Of a stretch of 5,678 nucleotides of DNA, positions 1-5,650 are shown piece by piece. The DNA comes from Chloroflexota bacterium (GTDB taxonomy: Bacteria > Chloroflexota > Anaerolineae > J102): contig PIVW01000388.1 in assembly GCA_003353825.1 (NCBI GenBank), positions 1 through 5,678 of the forward strand. The letters are read 5' to 3'. Each line of letters starts with the position of its first letter. Position 1 is the first letter of the stretch. A program made the translations under genes and the position numbers. The notes under the pieces were generated by a model. It had not been told where the DNA came from. It searched no databases and was given only the letters and a program-made list of their open reading frames with translations.

Positions 1-510
1 TACTAGGGTAGTTCATTCCTCAGCCGATGTGTAACATGCGCTTGACTAATACAGAAATTGTACATCTTCTATTGCAATACTGAATGGTGTCCTATCAGTT
101 AATATGTAACCATCACCAACTGTTTGTTAAAAATCGGATTTCGAGCCGAGTTGATGGACGCTTCGTTCTACGTCATCAGAACCTATCAACCTGGCCTTTC
201 TGTGCGCTGTGCGTTGCCCACGATTCGTTGTTGGAATACCTGTTCACCGCATTTGCGACTACCAGTCATAGCGGATGAGCACCGTTCGAAATCGCTGCTA
301 ACATTGTCTTTAGTGTCGCAGTACGGGTAGAATGACAGCGTAGAACGATCCAAACGATATCACGTTACCGTTTGACGTGACCCCTGGTATTTACAACATC
401 GGCTAATCTGGCTATTTGTGGCTCTACGTTTTCTGGCTTGCCGGGGATCCAGAAATGGATCGATTTGATCTGTTGCTAAATAAGAGACTGCACTTCAGCG
501 AGCAATTCTA
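1..510. other. Gene-poor region upstream of the glycosyltransferase
   Basis: No intact gene is supported here. The longest open frames on the plus strand (about 64-68 codons, between 84 and 330) overlap each other in different frames. They have unremarkable, Cys/His/Arg-rich translations and no good ribosome binding site. The minus strand shows nothing better. I checked for tRNA-like T-loops: GTTCGAAATC near 288-297 has no matching stem. The right-hand third (about 300-510) holds a weak candidate promoter, an interrupted palindrome and a coding-like stretch, listed separately. The rest could be decayed coding DNA or plain spacer. Confidence 0.6.
304..333 (+). promoter_or_regulatory. Candidate sigma70-type promoter before the glycosyltransferase
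   Basis: The -35-like TTGTCT (304-309, 4 of 6 to consensus) and -10-like TAGAAT (328-333, 5 of 6) are 18 bases apart. Transcription would start near 340 and leave a leader of about 170 bases before the start codon at 511. It is the best pair I found in this upstream region, but one such pair in 500 bases is not far above chance. The true promoter could lie left of the window. Confidence 0.25.
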
Positions 511-511
511 A
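344..511 (+). pseudogene. Coding-like remnant, possibly the C-terminal end of a decayed gene
   Basis: Read in the frame starting at 344, this stretch gives NDPNDITLPFDVTPGIYNIG, a TAA stop (404-406), then an open run that includes WLYVFWLAGDPEMDRFDLL and ends at TAA 509-511. The first part resembles a pattern I recall from beta-rich C-terminal domains of some GT39-like proteins (LP-x-D-x-x-PG-x-Y). That is memory, not a search result. A TAG at 341-343 and the TAA at 404-406 rule out an intact reading frame, and no start codon is apparent. If real, it is the worn tail of an upstream gene. A chance open frame remains possible. Confidence 0.25.
455..511 (+). CDS. Possible 18-codon upstream ORF coupled to the glycosyltransferase
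   Basis: ATG at 455 is preceded by GGGGA (443-447) with a 7-base spacer, a plausible ribosome binding site. The frame encodes MDRFDLLLNKRLHFSEQF and stops at TAA 509-511. That stop shares its last base with the ATG of the glycosyltransferase (TAATG), an arrangement typical of translational coupling. The glycosyltransferase itself has only a weak GCGAG (498-502) in the right place, so coupling would help its initiation. The same codons are also the end of the coding-like remnant described above. Either reading is inference. Confidence 0.2.
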   Translation: MDRFDLLLNKRLHFSEQF

Positions 512-2802
512 TGACGCATTCTGTTGATTCCAGAAAACTGTCGTCGATACATGGGGCACTTACCCCCTACATTCGATGGTATCTTCTATTCATCATTTTG
601 TTGGCAACAGTTCTTCGTCTTGCCTATCTGGATCAGGACAGCCTCTGGTTGGATGAAATTATCACCCAACAAATTGCCGGCAGAACAACAGAAAAACTCT
701 TAAAGATTATCGTCAATGATGATCACCCTCCCATGTATTACCTTCTCATTCATGGGCTTCATCAGTTATTGGGTACAACTGATTACGCAGCCAGACTACC
801 GTCTGTATTTGTAGGTGTTCTGTCGATTCCCTTCATCTTTGTGCTAGGGCGATGTTTATGGGGTGTTCCTGGGGGTTTATTCGCGGCGACTTTGTTGGCA
901 GTGGCACCAGCCCATCTGCTCTATTCTCAGGAGGCACGCCAATATGCCCTACTATTTCTATTTGACACTGCATCAATGTACTTCCTCTATCGAGCGGTCC
1001 TGAATGGACAAAAGAGGCATTGGTTGGGTTACGCTTTGATGACGACAGCTGCCCTGTATAGTCATTATTTCTCGTTCATTTTCTGGGCGGGGCAAGCTGT
1101 GTTTGTGGCAATCTTCACCGCCTATGTTCTGATTAGACGACGGGATAGAGGAACCATAAACTTGGTTATCAATCGCACATTCTACTTTTTTCTGGCTACA
1201 AGTCTTTCCGTTGTGGCTTTTCAACCCTGGTATGAGGGGTTCTCGGCACAACTCGAGCGTTTGATGGGTGCAGGTGGTCCCAACTTGAATACACCGGCGA
1301 GTTCATCATTGGGTGCCATTCTCACAGCTGGTGGAGAATTATTCTCATTGCAACACCCCTGGCTATTGAATACTCTGATCATTCTCATGATATGCGGCAT
1401 AGTTTATGCCATTTTTGTTTCGTTCAAGTCTGAGAAAGATTATTTTTATTGGAGATTCGAGAGAGTGTCGACTTATCTATCGTCGGTAAAAGCACAGTCG
1501 TCTAAAACCGGATTGGCTTTACTGTTCGTACTGATCAGTATGGTTGTACCTATTGGGCTTTTGGGGTTTGTCTCCTCACCCCATTTTTTTGCCGCTCGTT
1601 ATATTTTGCCCGTGCTTACCCCCATCCTCTTGTTGGCAAGCGCAGGATTGGCATTCTTGTTCTATCTTCTCTTAGCAGTGTTTAGTCATAGATCAAACGC
1701 TGCCGTGGTTATTTTTGGAGGTTTCTCTCTGATAGTGTTGATCGGTGCAATACCCGTGGTGAACGCAACCTACGTAAGGCCAAAAGAAGACTGGCGGGGA
1801 GCTGCATCCTACCTGCTGAATCACGCTTCCGGCAAGGATGTTCTACTCGGCGACGGCGTTTTTGTATCTTCGGGAGGGAATGCCAAACGAGTCAAACAAA
1901 GTTTGGGATACTATCTAGGTGATGAAGAACGCGTCATGAAGGTCAAGCTAGATGAGATAACAGAATTGCTGGCTTCACCCCACACTTCAGGTACGGCCTG
2001 GGGAATCTTGTGGTATCAAGGGAATCTTCAACCTCGTGAGCTGTTACCAGATGCGGTCGAAGCCATCGATTTTTCGTCAATCGTTGTTCTGCGCGTTAAG
2101 GAACCGTCGGGTGACCAATTACAGGATACAGCCAGAATTTTGGCGGCACTGTTCAAGCTGCAACCACTACCGCAGTCGCTTCCAGATATCCACCTTGCAC
2201 TATCTTCGGTCAAACTCGAACTAGGAGCAGTTGAACAAGCAGCTGCTCATGTCAATCTAGCCGCCGAGTCTCTATCAAAGAACGGTATCCTTCCTCAAGA
2301 AGTGATACACCTGATTATGTCAGATACTCGGATTCTACCATATTTCATTGTCTATAATTTCTCCGATCTGTTAGCTAGCGCAGATATCATCGCGCCCAAT
2401 GGACCCTTCTCTCACGTCGAACAAACCGAGTTTAGGATCGATGAGAGTGAACGAGCGGTACTTATGATGCATCCGCCTTCCCAAGTCAATTATACCCTGC
2501 AAGTACCCGAAAATTTCGCGTTTTTGCAGACTGGATTAGCTAATGATCCAGAGACATGGCATTGGAACGGAGATGGCGTTACTTTCAAAATCGATATCAC
2601 TTTCAATGATGAGACGAGCAATATTTTTGAACAACATGTCAGTCTCGACGATGATGCCAAAAAATGGCACGATATTCTTATTGATCTGAAACCCTATTTA
2701 GGGAATGAGGTTACGATAAGCTTTATCGTTCAGGCAGGACCCACAAATGACTTCACCGGTGATCGGGCTGGATGGTCGACACCGGTGCTTATTGGTAGCT
2801 AA
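511..2802 (+). CDS. GT39/PMT-like membrane glycosyltransferase with extra C-terminal domains
   Basis: This integral-membrane GT-C enzyme probably transfers a sugar from a polyprenyl-phosphate donor to a lipid, glycan or protein acceptor on the outer face of the cytoplasmic membrane. The acceptor is unknown. Seen in the sequence: TM1 at about 22-40, then the loop motif SLWLDEI (44-50), whose acidic pair D48/E49 fits the GT-C catalytic position; HPPMYY (72-77); RLPSVF (95-100); YSQEARQYAL (138-147); LYSHYF (182-187); ARYILP (362-367). About 11 hydrophobic segments run to about 418. PKEDWRGAASYL (424-435) opens a soluble region of about 340 residues. This holds a helical TPR-like stretch (about 555-590) and a beta-rich end (about 640-763) with WHDILIDL and GDRAGWSTPVL, like a jelly-roll domain. 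ATG 511 is the first in-frame start and overlaps an upstream stop (TAATG); its Shine-Dalgarno is weak. The family call is firm; substrate and tail function are unknown. Confidence 0.88.
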   Translation: MTHSVDSRKLSSIHGALTPYIRWYLLFIILLATVLRLAYLDQDSLWLDEIITQQIAGRTTEKLLKIIVNDDHPPMYYLLIHGLHQLLGTTDYAARLPSVFVGVLSIPFIFVLGRCLWGVPGGLFAATLLAVAPAHLLYSQEARQYALLFLFDTASMYFLYRAVLNGQKRHWLGYALMTTAALYSHYFSFIFWAGQAVFVAIFTAYVLIRRRDRGTINLVINRTFYFFLATSLSVVAFQPWYEGFSAQLERLMGAGGPNLNTPASSSLGAILTAGGELFSLQHPWLLNTLIILMICGIVYAIFVSFKSEKDYFYWRFERVSTYLSSVKAQSSKTGLALLFVLISMVVPIGLLGFVSSPHFFAARYILPVLTPILLLASAGLAFLFYLLLAVFSHRSNAAVVIFGGFSLIVLIGAIPVVNATYVRPKEDWRGAASYLLNHASGKDVLLGDGVFVSSGGNAKRVKQSLGYYLGDEERVMKVKLDEITELLASPHTSGTAWGILWYQGNLQPRELLPDAVEAIDFSSIVVLRVKEPSGDQLQDTARILAALFKLQPLPQSLPDIHLALSSVKLELGAVEQAAAHVNLAAESLSKNGILPQEVIHLIMSDTRILPYFIVYNFSDLLASADIIAPNGPFSHVEQTEFRIDESERAVLMMHPPSQVNYTLQVPENFAFLQTGLANDPETWHWNGDGVTFKIDITFNDETSNIFEQHVSLDDDAKKWHDILIDLKPYLGNEVTISFIVQAGPTNDFTGDRAGWSTPVLIGS

Positions 2803-2902
2803 TTGGAGCTTTACAACACTGACTGACAGCTGTTCTATTACCTCAAGTGTTAACTATCATTGCTAGTAGAACTATCTTCCCGCTCCCTCGAAAAACATGA
2901 GA

Positions 2903-3781
2903 TCAATCGTTAGTATAGGCAAACTCTAATTGTAGTGTTGCGGCTGCTGACAATAGTAAGGGGTCATCGCTTCTATCGCGCAATTGTCTCAGTGTTCTGA
3001 ATGCAAGGTCTCGTTGATCGCTACGACCTTGTGCCAGGGCGATTCCAATCAACAAGTCAGGATTTTGAGGTTTCAGTACATAAGCTTGGGTGAGTTCATC
3101 TGCAGCCAGGGCATAGCGGCTTAATTGAAAATAGGCATTCCCCAATAGGCGATGGCCCCAATAGGCGTTTGGTAGGAGTTCGGTTCCCTTAAGCAAGACA
3201 GTAACTGTTTCTTCGGGTCGACCAACCCCCTGATAGGCAGCCCCCAGTCCGATGTAAGCGTCACCGTGATTGGAATCTAAAGCAATCGCTGCCTCATACG
3301 CCTCGATCGCTGGTAAAAACTCATTTTCATCACGAAAATAATTCCCCTGCCTAAACAGCATCCCCGCCCTCTGCTCGGCTGCTACTGCCCAGTCTAGGTC
3401 TTGTGATTCCAAATAGTCGAGATGTTCGGATTTAGGATCAGCGGGGATCCAGTAAATATCCCCACCCTCCAGCACGAGGTGTATTGCACCGGCTTTTTGT
3501 AGCCAGTCGTGTAACTGAACGTTAGCGATCGTCGTTTCCTGGCTATCAGCAGGGATGTGAAGCCAGATATCTTGATCTTGTTGATAGTAAGTGGAGATCG
3601 TTTCATGGGGCACGTTATCAAAGCCAATAGTCTGCTCTGTGCCAGTCGAGAGATGGATGCCCGATAGTGAAGCTATGATCTCCCTTACAGCTTGGTCGGC
3701 GTCCTTCTCCCTGGGCCCACAACTTGCCAGTAGAAAGAGTAGTGCCAAACAGAAAACAGTAATTCGCGTAAATGAATTCAT
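2903..3781 (-). CDS. TPR-repeat lipoprotein
   Basis: This is a secreted, lipid-anchored protein of 292 residues that is probably a protein-interaction scaffold at the membrane surface. The N-terminus has a short basic start, a hydrophobic run (about 7-18) and the lipobox LLASC, giving Cys21 as the lipidated residue after signal peptidase II cleavage. Residues 31-125 form a domain I do not recognise, in which the motif DIWLHIPAD (71-79) recurs as DIYWIPAD (108-115). Tetratricopeptide units follow at about 133-170 (the first with a few extra residues), 174-204, 208-238 and 242-275. They show A-Y-x-x-L-G and A-L-x-L-x-P-type positions, for example GDAYIGLGAAY and YWGHRLLGNAYFQL. ATG 3781 fits the signal peptide exactly. 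The ribosome site is poor: AGG lies about 13 bases upstream. It converges with the glycosyltransferase, and its 267-base leader contains a large inverted repeat. No specific partner can be named. Confidence 0.85.
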   Translation of the reverse strand: MNSFTRITVFCLALLFLLASCGPREKDADQAVREIIASLSGIHLSTGTEQTIGFDNVPHETISTYYQQDQDIWLHIPADSQETTIANVQLHDWLQKAGAIHLVLEGGDIYWIPADPKSEHLDYLESQDLDWAVAAEQRAGMLFRQGNYFRDENEFLPAIEAYEAAIALDSNHGDAYIGLGAAYQGVGRPEETVTVLLKGTELLPNAYWGHRLLGNAYFQLSRYALAADELTQAYVLKPQNPDLLIGIALAQGRSDQRDLAFRTLRQLRDRSDDPLLLSAAATLQLEFAYTND

Positions 3782-3841
3782 GGTGCGTTCGATACCTGTC
3801 CAGTAGTTCCAAATCTGGCGGGAAGAGAGTGCAACGCACCC
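3782..3841 (-). promoter_or_regulatory. Possible start-site sequestering pairing in the lipoprotein leader
   Basis: In the minus-strand transcript the eight bases just before the AUG (AACGCACC, from 3789 to 3782) are perfectly complementary to GGTGCGTT, read from 3840 to 3833. Pairing would close a 43-base loop around the only candidate ribosome-binding region and abut the start codon. The same upstream bases are also the inner half of the 15-base arm that pairs with 3896-3910. The two pairings are therefore mutually exclusive, as in translational switches. Pairing potential is seen directly; a regulatory role is inference. Confidence 0.25.
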
Positions 3842-3940
3842 AGGTTTAGTCGATTCGGCCTATGTGAGTTCATCAAACCTGCCTTCTGGAGCACTGGGCG
3901 CATTGCACTCGGCCTATATTTGGAATTACGCATACATGTC
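3791..3940. mobile_element. Candidate MITE-like element with near-duplicate flanks
   Basis: GATACCTGTC (3791-3800) and CATACATGTC (3931-3940) agree at 8 of 10 positions. They sit two bases and one base outside the inverted repeat 3803-3929, where target-site duplications of a small non-autonomous element would lie. The unit would be about 130 bases with no transposase. The flanks are imperfect and no second copy exists in the window, so this is only a hypothesis. Confidence 0.2.
3803..3929. repeat. Long imperfect inverted repeat in the lipoprotein leader
   Basis: Three nested pairings fold this segment back on itself. The outer arm 3803-3814 pairs with 3918-3929 (11 of 12). The middle arm 3827-3841 pairs with 3896-3910 (13 of 15; both mismatches become G-U pairs in minus-strand RNA). 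The inner arm 3841-3847 pairs with 3875-3881 (7 of 7), leaving a 27-base apical loop. A 14-base bulge (3882-3895) sits on one side. No T-run follows either end, so it is not an intrinsic terminator. Both a structured RNA leader and a MITE-like element fit. No coding potential is seen inside. Confidence 0.75.
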
Positions 3941-4048
3941 ATTTCATCTTGACCTTTTCACTGCTACATTAACAGCTGTGGATTAGTTTGTTTACAGTGT
4001 ACCAACAAGGGCTGACAGCGTTTAGCCATGATCTGGTGTTCGTACAAC

Positions 4049-4312
4049 TCACTCCGTTGCAGGATCGATACCCTCATCGACAAGTCGTTCGGCATTCTGT
4101 CCTACAACATCAACGATCCGCAAATGCACACCACCTACATTGATGATATTCGCATGCATCCCCTCGGCCTGAAGATGGCTGATGATTTCAGCCATGACCT
4201 CTTGCTCGACCCTGGCTTCTACGTCAGAGACATAGGGGCCGATACGTCCAGCGAGCCAATTACTATTGCTACGCACTAATTCGTTGATATTGGTAATCTC
4301 GATGATGATCAT
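4049..4312 (-). CDS. Small protein of unknown function downstream of the rRNA methyltransferase
   Basis: This is an 87-residue protein I do not recognise. It has no signal peptide, membrane segment or cysteine. It begins with a likely beta strand (MIIIEI), followed by helix-prone, charged sequence (about 9-50, including VEARVEQEVMAEIISHLQ), a second strand-turn-strand (about 53-69, NIINVGGVHLRIVDVV) and an acidic tail. The start at ATG 4312 lies 19 bases after the methyltransferase stop and has GAG (4321-4323) with an 8-base spacer. A GTG at 4351 would add 13 residues and overlap the upstream gene by 20 bases, but has no ribosome site. An open frame of 83 codons on the other strand (4028-4279) is less likely, because the minus frame follows its neighbour closely and has a clean alternation of hydrophobic and charged residues. 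It is probably co-transcribed with the methyltransferase. Confidence 0.6.
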   Translation of the reverse strand: MIIIEITNINELVRSNSNWLAGRIGPYVSDVEARVEQEVMAEIISHLQAEGMHANIINVGGVHLRIVDVVGQNAERLVDEGIDPATE

Positions 4313-4331
4313 GGATTCATCTCGAATAAGT

Positions 4332-5537
4332 TCAGGAAATAGTATTAGCACGGGCGAGGATGAACTTCAGGTACCGGCCTTCAGGAAAATGGGCGGGTAC
4401 AGGATGGTCCAGGGCCTGGCCGGCGTCATGGAGGATGAGAAGGCGCCGTTTGGCAAATGAGGCTGCTTCGGACAACATGGCTCGAAAGGCATCTGGGCTA
4501 ACTTGACTGGTACAACTGCTGCTCGCCAGCAAACCATCAGGCGCCAGACACCTTAGGGCGAGGGTATTTAGCTTTCGATAGGCATGTAGGGCTGAAGATA
4601 GTTGAGATTTCGAGCGGGCAAAACTGGGCGGGTCCACGACAATCATATCGAAACGTCTGCCTTCTGCATGGTAATTTTCTAGCAACGCAAAGACATCGAC
4701 TACGATGAATTGATGACGTGCGGGATCAAAACCATTGATCGGGAAGTTGCGCTCAGCTGTTGCCATCGCCGCACGGGCGCTATCAACAGAAGTGACTCGC
4801 GTCGCCCCGCCACGAGCCGCATACAGACTGAACCCGCCCGTGTAGCTAAAGAGATTCAATACCCGCTTTCCCTTGCTCCACCTTTCAAAGGTGCGACGAT
4901 TTTGGCGCTGGTCTAAAAAGAAACCAGTTTTCTGACCGTGAATCAAATCAACTTCAAACTTCAGGCCATGTTCTTCGATCAGTAGTTGAGGGTCAGGCAA
5001 ACGCCCATCCAGCAGTTTTGTTGCTCCGCCATCCTCGTTATCTCGCCCCAAAATCCCTTCCAGCGTTGTCACTTCGTGTAGGGCCCCCAGTATCCAGGGC
5101 TTTATTCTCTCCAAACCCTCTGCGTATGTGCGTAATACCGCCCACCGTTTATCACACACCACATCCCCATAAAGATCTACGGTGATCCCCGGCAAGCCGT
5201 CAGCTTCACCATAAAGCCAACGATAGGCACTGATTTGGGCGGCAGGTGCGCGTAACGGTGTCCGCAAATCCCACGCTTGCCGCACTTTATCCTTCACCCA
5301 GACTTTGTTTGGCTTGTGTTTGCTACTAAAAATGCGGACAGCGATTGGGCTTTCATTATCCCACAGGCCAAAGAATTGCAGGTTGGCACATTGTACTCGC
5401 ACCCATGTGCCGCTGGTTAGGTTGCAGGAAGCGCGTTCAACAGCATCCCGATATATCCAGGGATGACCCCGGTCAAGTGAGTTTTTCAGTTTGCTGGATA
5501 CGACGACATAGGGTATTTTTTTTGCACTGTTGGACAT
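4332..5537 (-). CDS. RlmI-family class I SAM-dependent 23S rRNA methyltransferase
   Basis: This protein of 401 residues is close to the 396 of E. coli RlmI, which methylates C5 of C1962 in 23S rRNA. The N-terminal PUA-like RNA-binding domain covers about 9-85 (KNSLDRGHPWIY). A linking domain follows with RWLYGEADGLPGITVDLYG (106-124) and the family signature GQKTGFFLDQRQNR (201-214). The Rossmann methyltransferase domain shows the SAM motif VLNLFSYTGGFSLYAA (226-241), acidic D252 (SVDSARAA), and VVDPPSFARSK (300-310). SSSCTS (339-344) carries Cys342 at the place of the family's conserved SCS cysteine, and DHPVPAHFPEGRYLK (377-391) matches the usual C-terminus. ATG 5537 is preceded by AGGA (5548-5551) with a 10-base spacer. 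All key motifs are intact. It is likely first in a minus-strand unit; no convincing promoter was found for it. Exact rRNA target is inferred from family. Confidence 0.93.
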   Translation of the reverse strand: MSNSAKKIPYVVVSSKLKNSLDRGHPWIYRDAVERASCNLTSGTWVRVQCANLQFFGLWDNESPIAVRIFSSKHKPNKVWVKDKVRQAWDLRTPLRAPAAQISAYRWLYGEADGLPGITVDLYGDVVCDKRWAVLRTYAEGLERIKPWILGALHEVTTLEGILGRDNEDGGATKLLDGRLPDPQLLIEEHGLKFEVDLIHGQKTGFFLDQRQNRRTFERWSKGKRVLNLFSYTGGFSLYAARGGATRVTSVDSARAAMATAERNFPINGFDPARHQFIVVDVFALLENYHAEGRRFDMIVVDPPSFARSKSQLSSALHAYRKLNTLALRCLAPDGLLASSSCTSQVSPDAFRAMLSEAASFAKRRLLILHDAGQALDHPVPAHFPEGRYLKFILARANTIS

Positions 5538-5547
5538 GGTCGCGTCA

Positions 5548-5551
5548 TCCT
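5548..5551 (-). promoter_or_regulatory. Ribosome binding site of the rRNA methyltransferase
   Basis: AGGA within GGTAGGAT lies 10 bases before ATG 5537. The only ATG nearer to this site, at 5548, is out of frame, so the site supports the chosen start. Confidence 0.5.
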
Positions 5552-5580
5552 ACCATAACTGAGCGCTATGATCCGATTGA

Positions 5581-5609
5581 TTGCCATGGAAAAAAGGCTG
5601 GTCTATACT
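5581..5609 (+). promoter_or_regulatory. Strong sigma70-type promoter, divergent from the methyltransferase
   Basis: TTGCCA (5581-5586, 5 of 6 to TTGACA) and TATACT (5604-5609, 5 of 6 to TATAAT) are separated by an optimal 17 bases. An A-tract lies in the spacer (5590-5595). Transcription would start near 5616 and reach an ATG at 5651 after about 35 bases. It is the best promoter match in the window and sits between divergent genes, where one is expected. Confidence 0.6.
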
Positions 5610-5650
5610 TCGCAGTGAAAACAATTATTCATCCCGGTCTATTCTGAGCT

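Noticed and set aside
280..305. T-loop-like GTTCGAAATC suggesting a tRNA
   Set aside because: The flanking bases do not form a 5-base stem, and no anticodon arm or acceptor arm can be built around it.
84..330. Two overlapping open frames of 64-68 codons on the plus strand
   Set aside because: They overlap in different frames, lack ribosome sites, and give Cys/His/Arg-rich translations without recognisable motifs.
973..1251. 92-codon minus-strand frame inside the glycosyltransferase gene
   Set aside because: It lies opposite conserved membrane segments of a clear gene, and its translation has no coherent motif.
2815..2851. AACACT ... AGTGTT inverted repeat between the convergent genes, a candidate terminator
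   Set aside because: The stem is only 6 bases and AT-rich, with a 25-base loop and no T-run on either side, so it is not a convincing terminator.
3591..3839. Open frames of 71-73 codons on both strands over the lipoprotein signal-peptide region
   Set aside because: They are out-of-frame readings of a gene with an unambiguous signal peptide and lipobox.
2826..3979. ACAGCTGT present at both 2826-2833 and 3972-3979, flanking the lipoprotein gene
   Set aside because: An 8-base palindrome occurring twice with no matching surrounding sequence is readily explained by chance.
4028..4279. 83-codon open frame on the plus strand opposite the small unknown gene
   Set aside because: There is no promoter or ribosome site, and the minus-strand frame fits better as the next gene after the methyltransferase.
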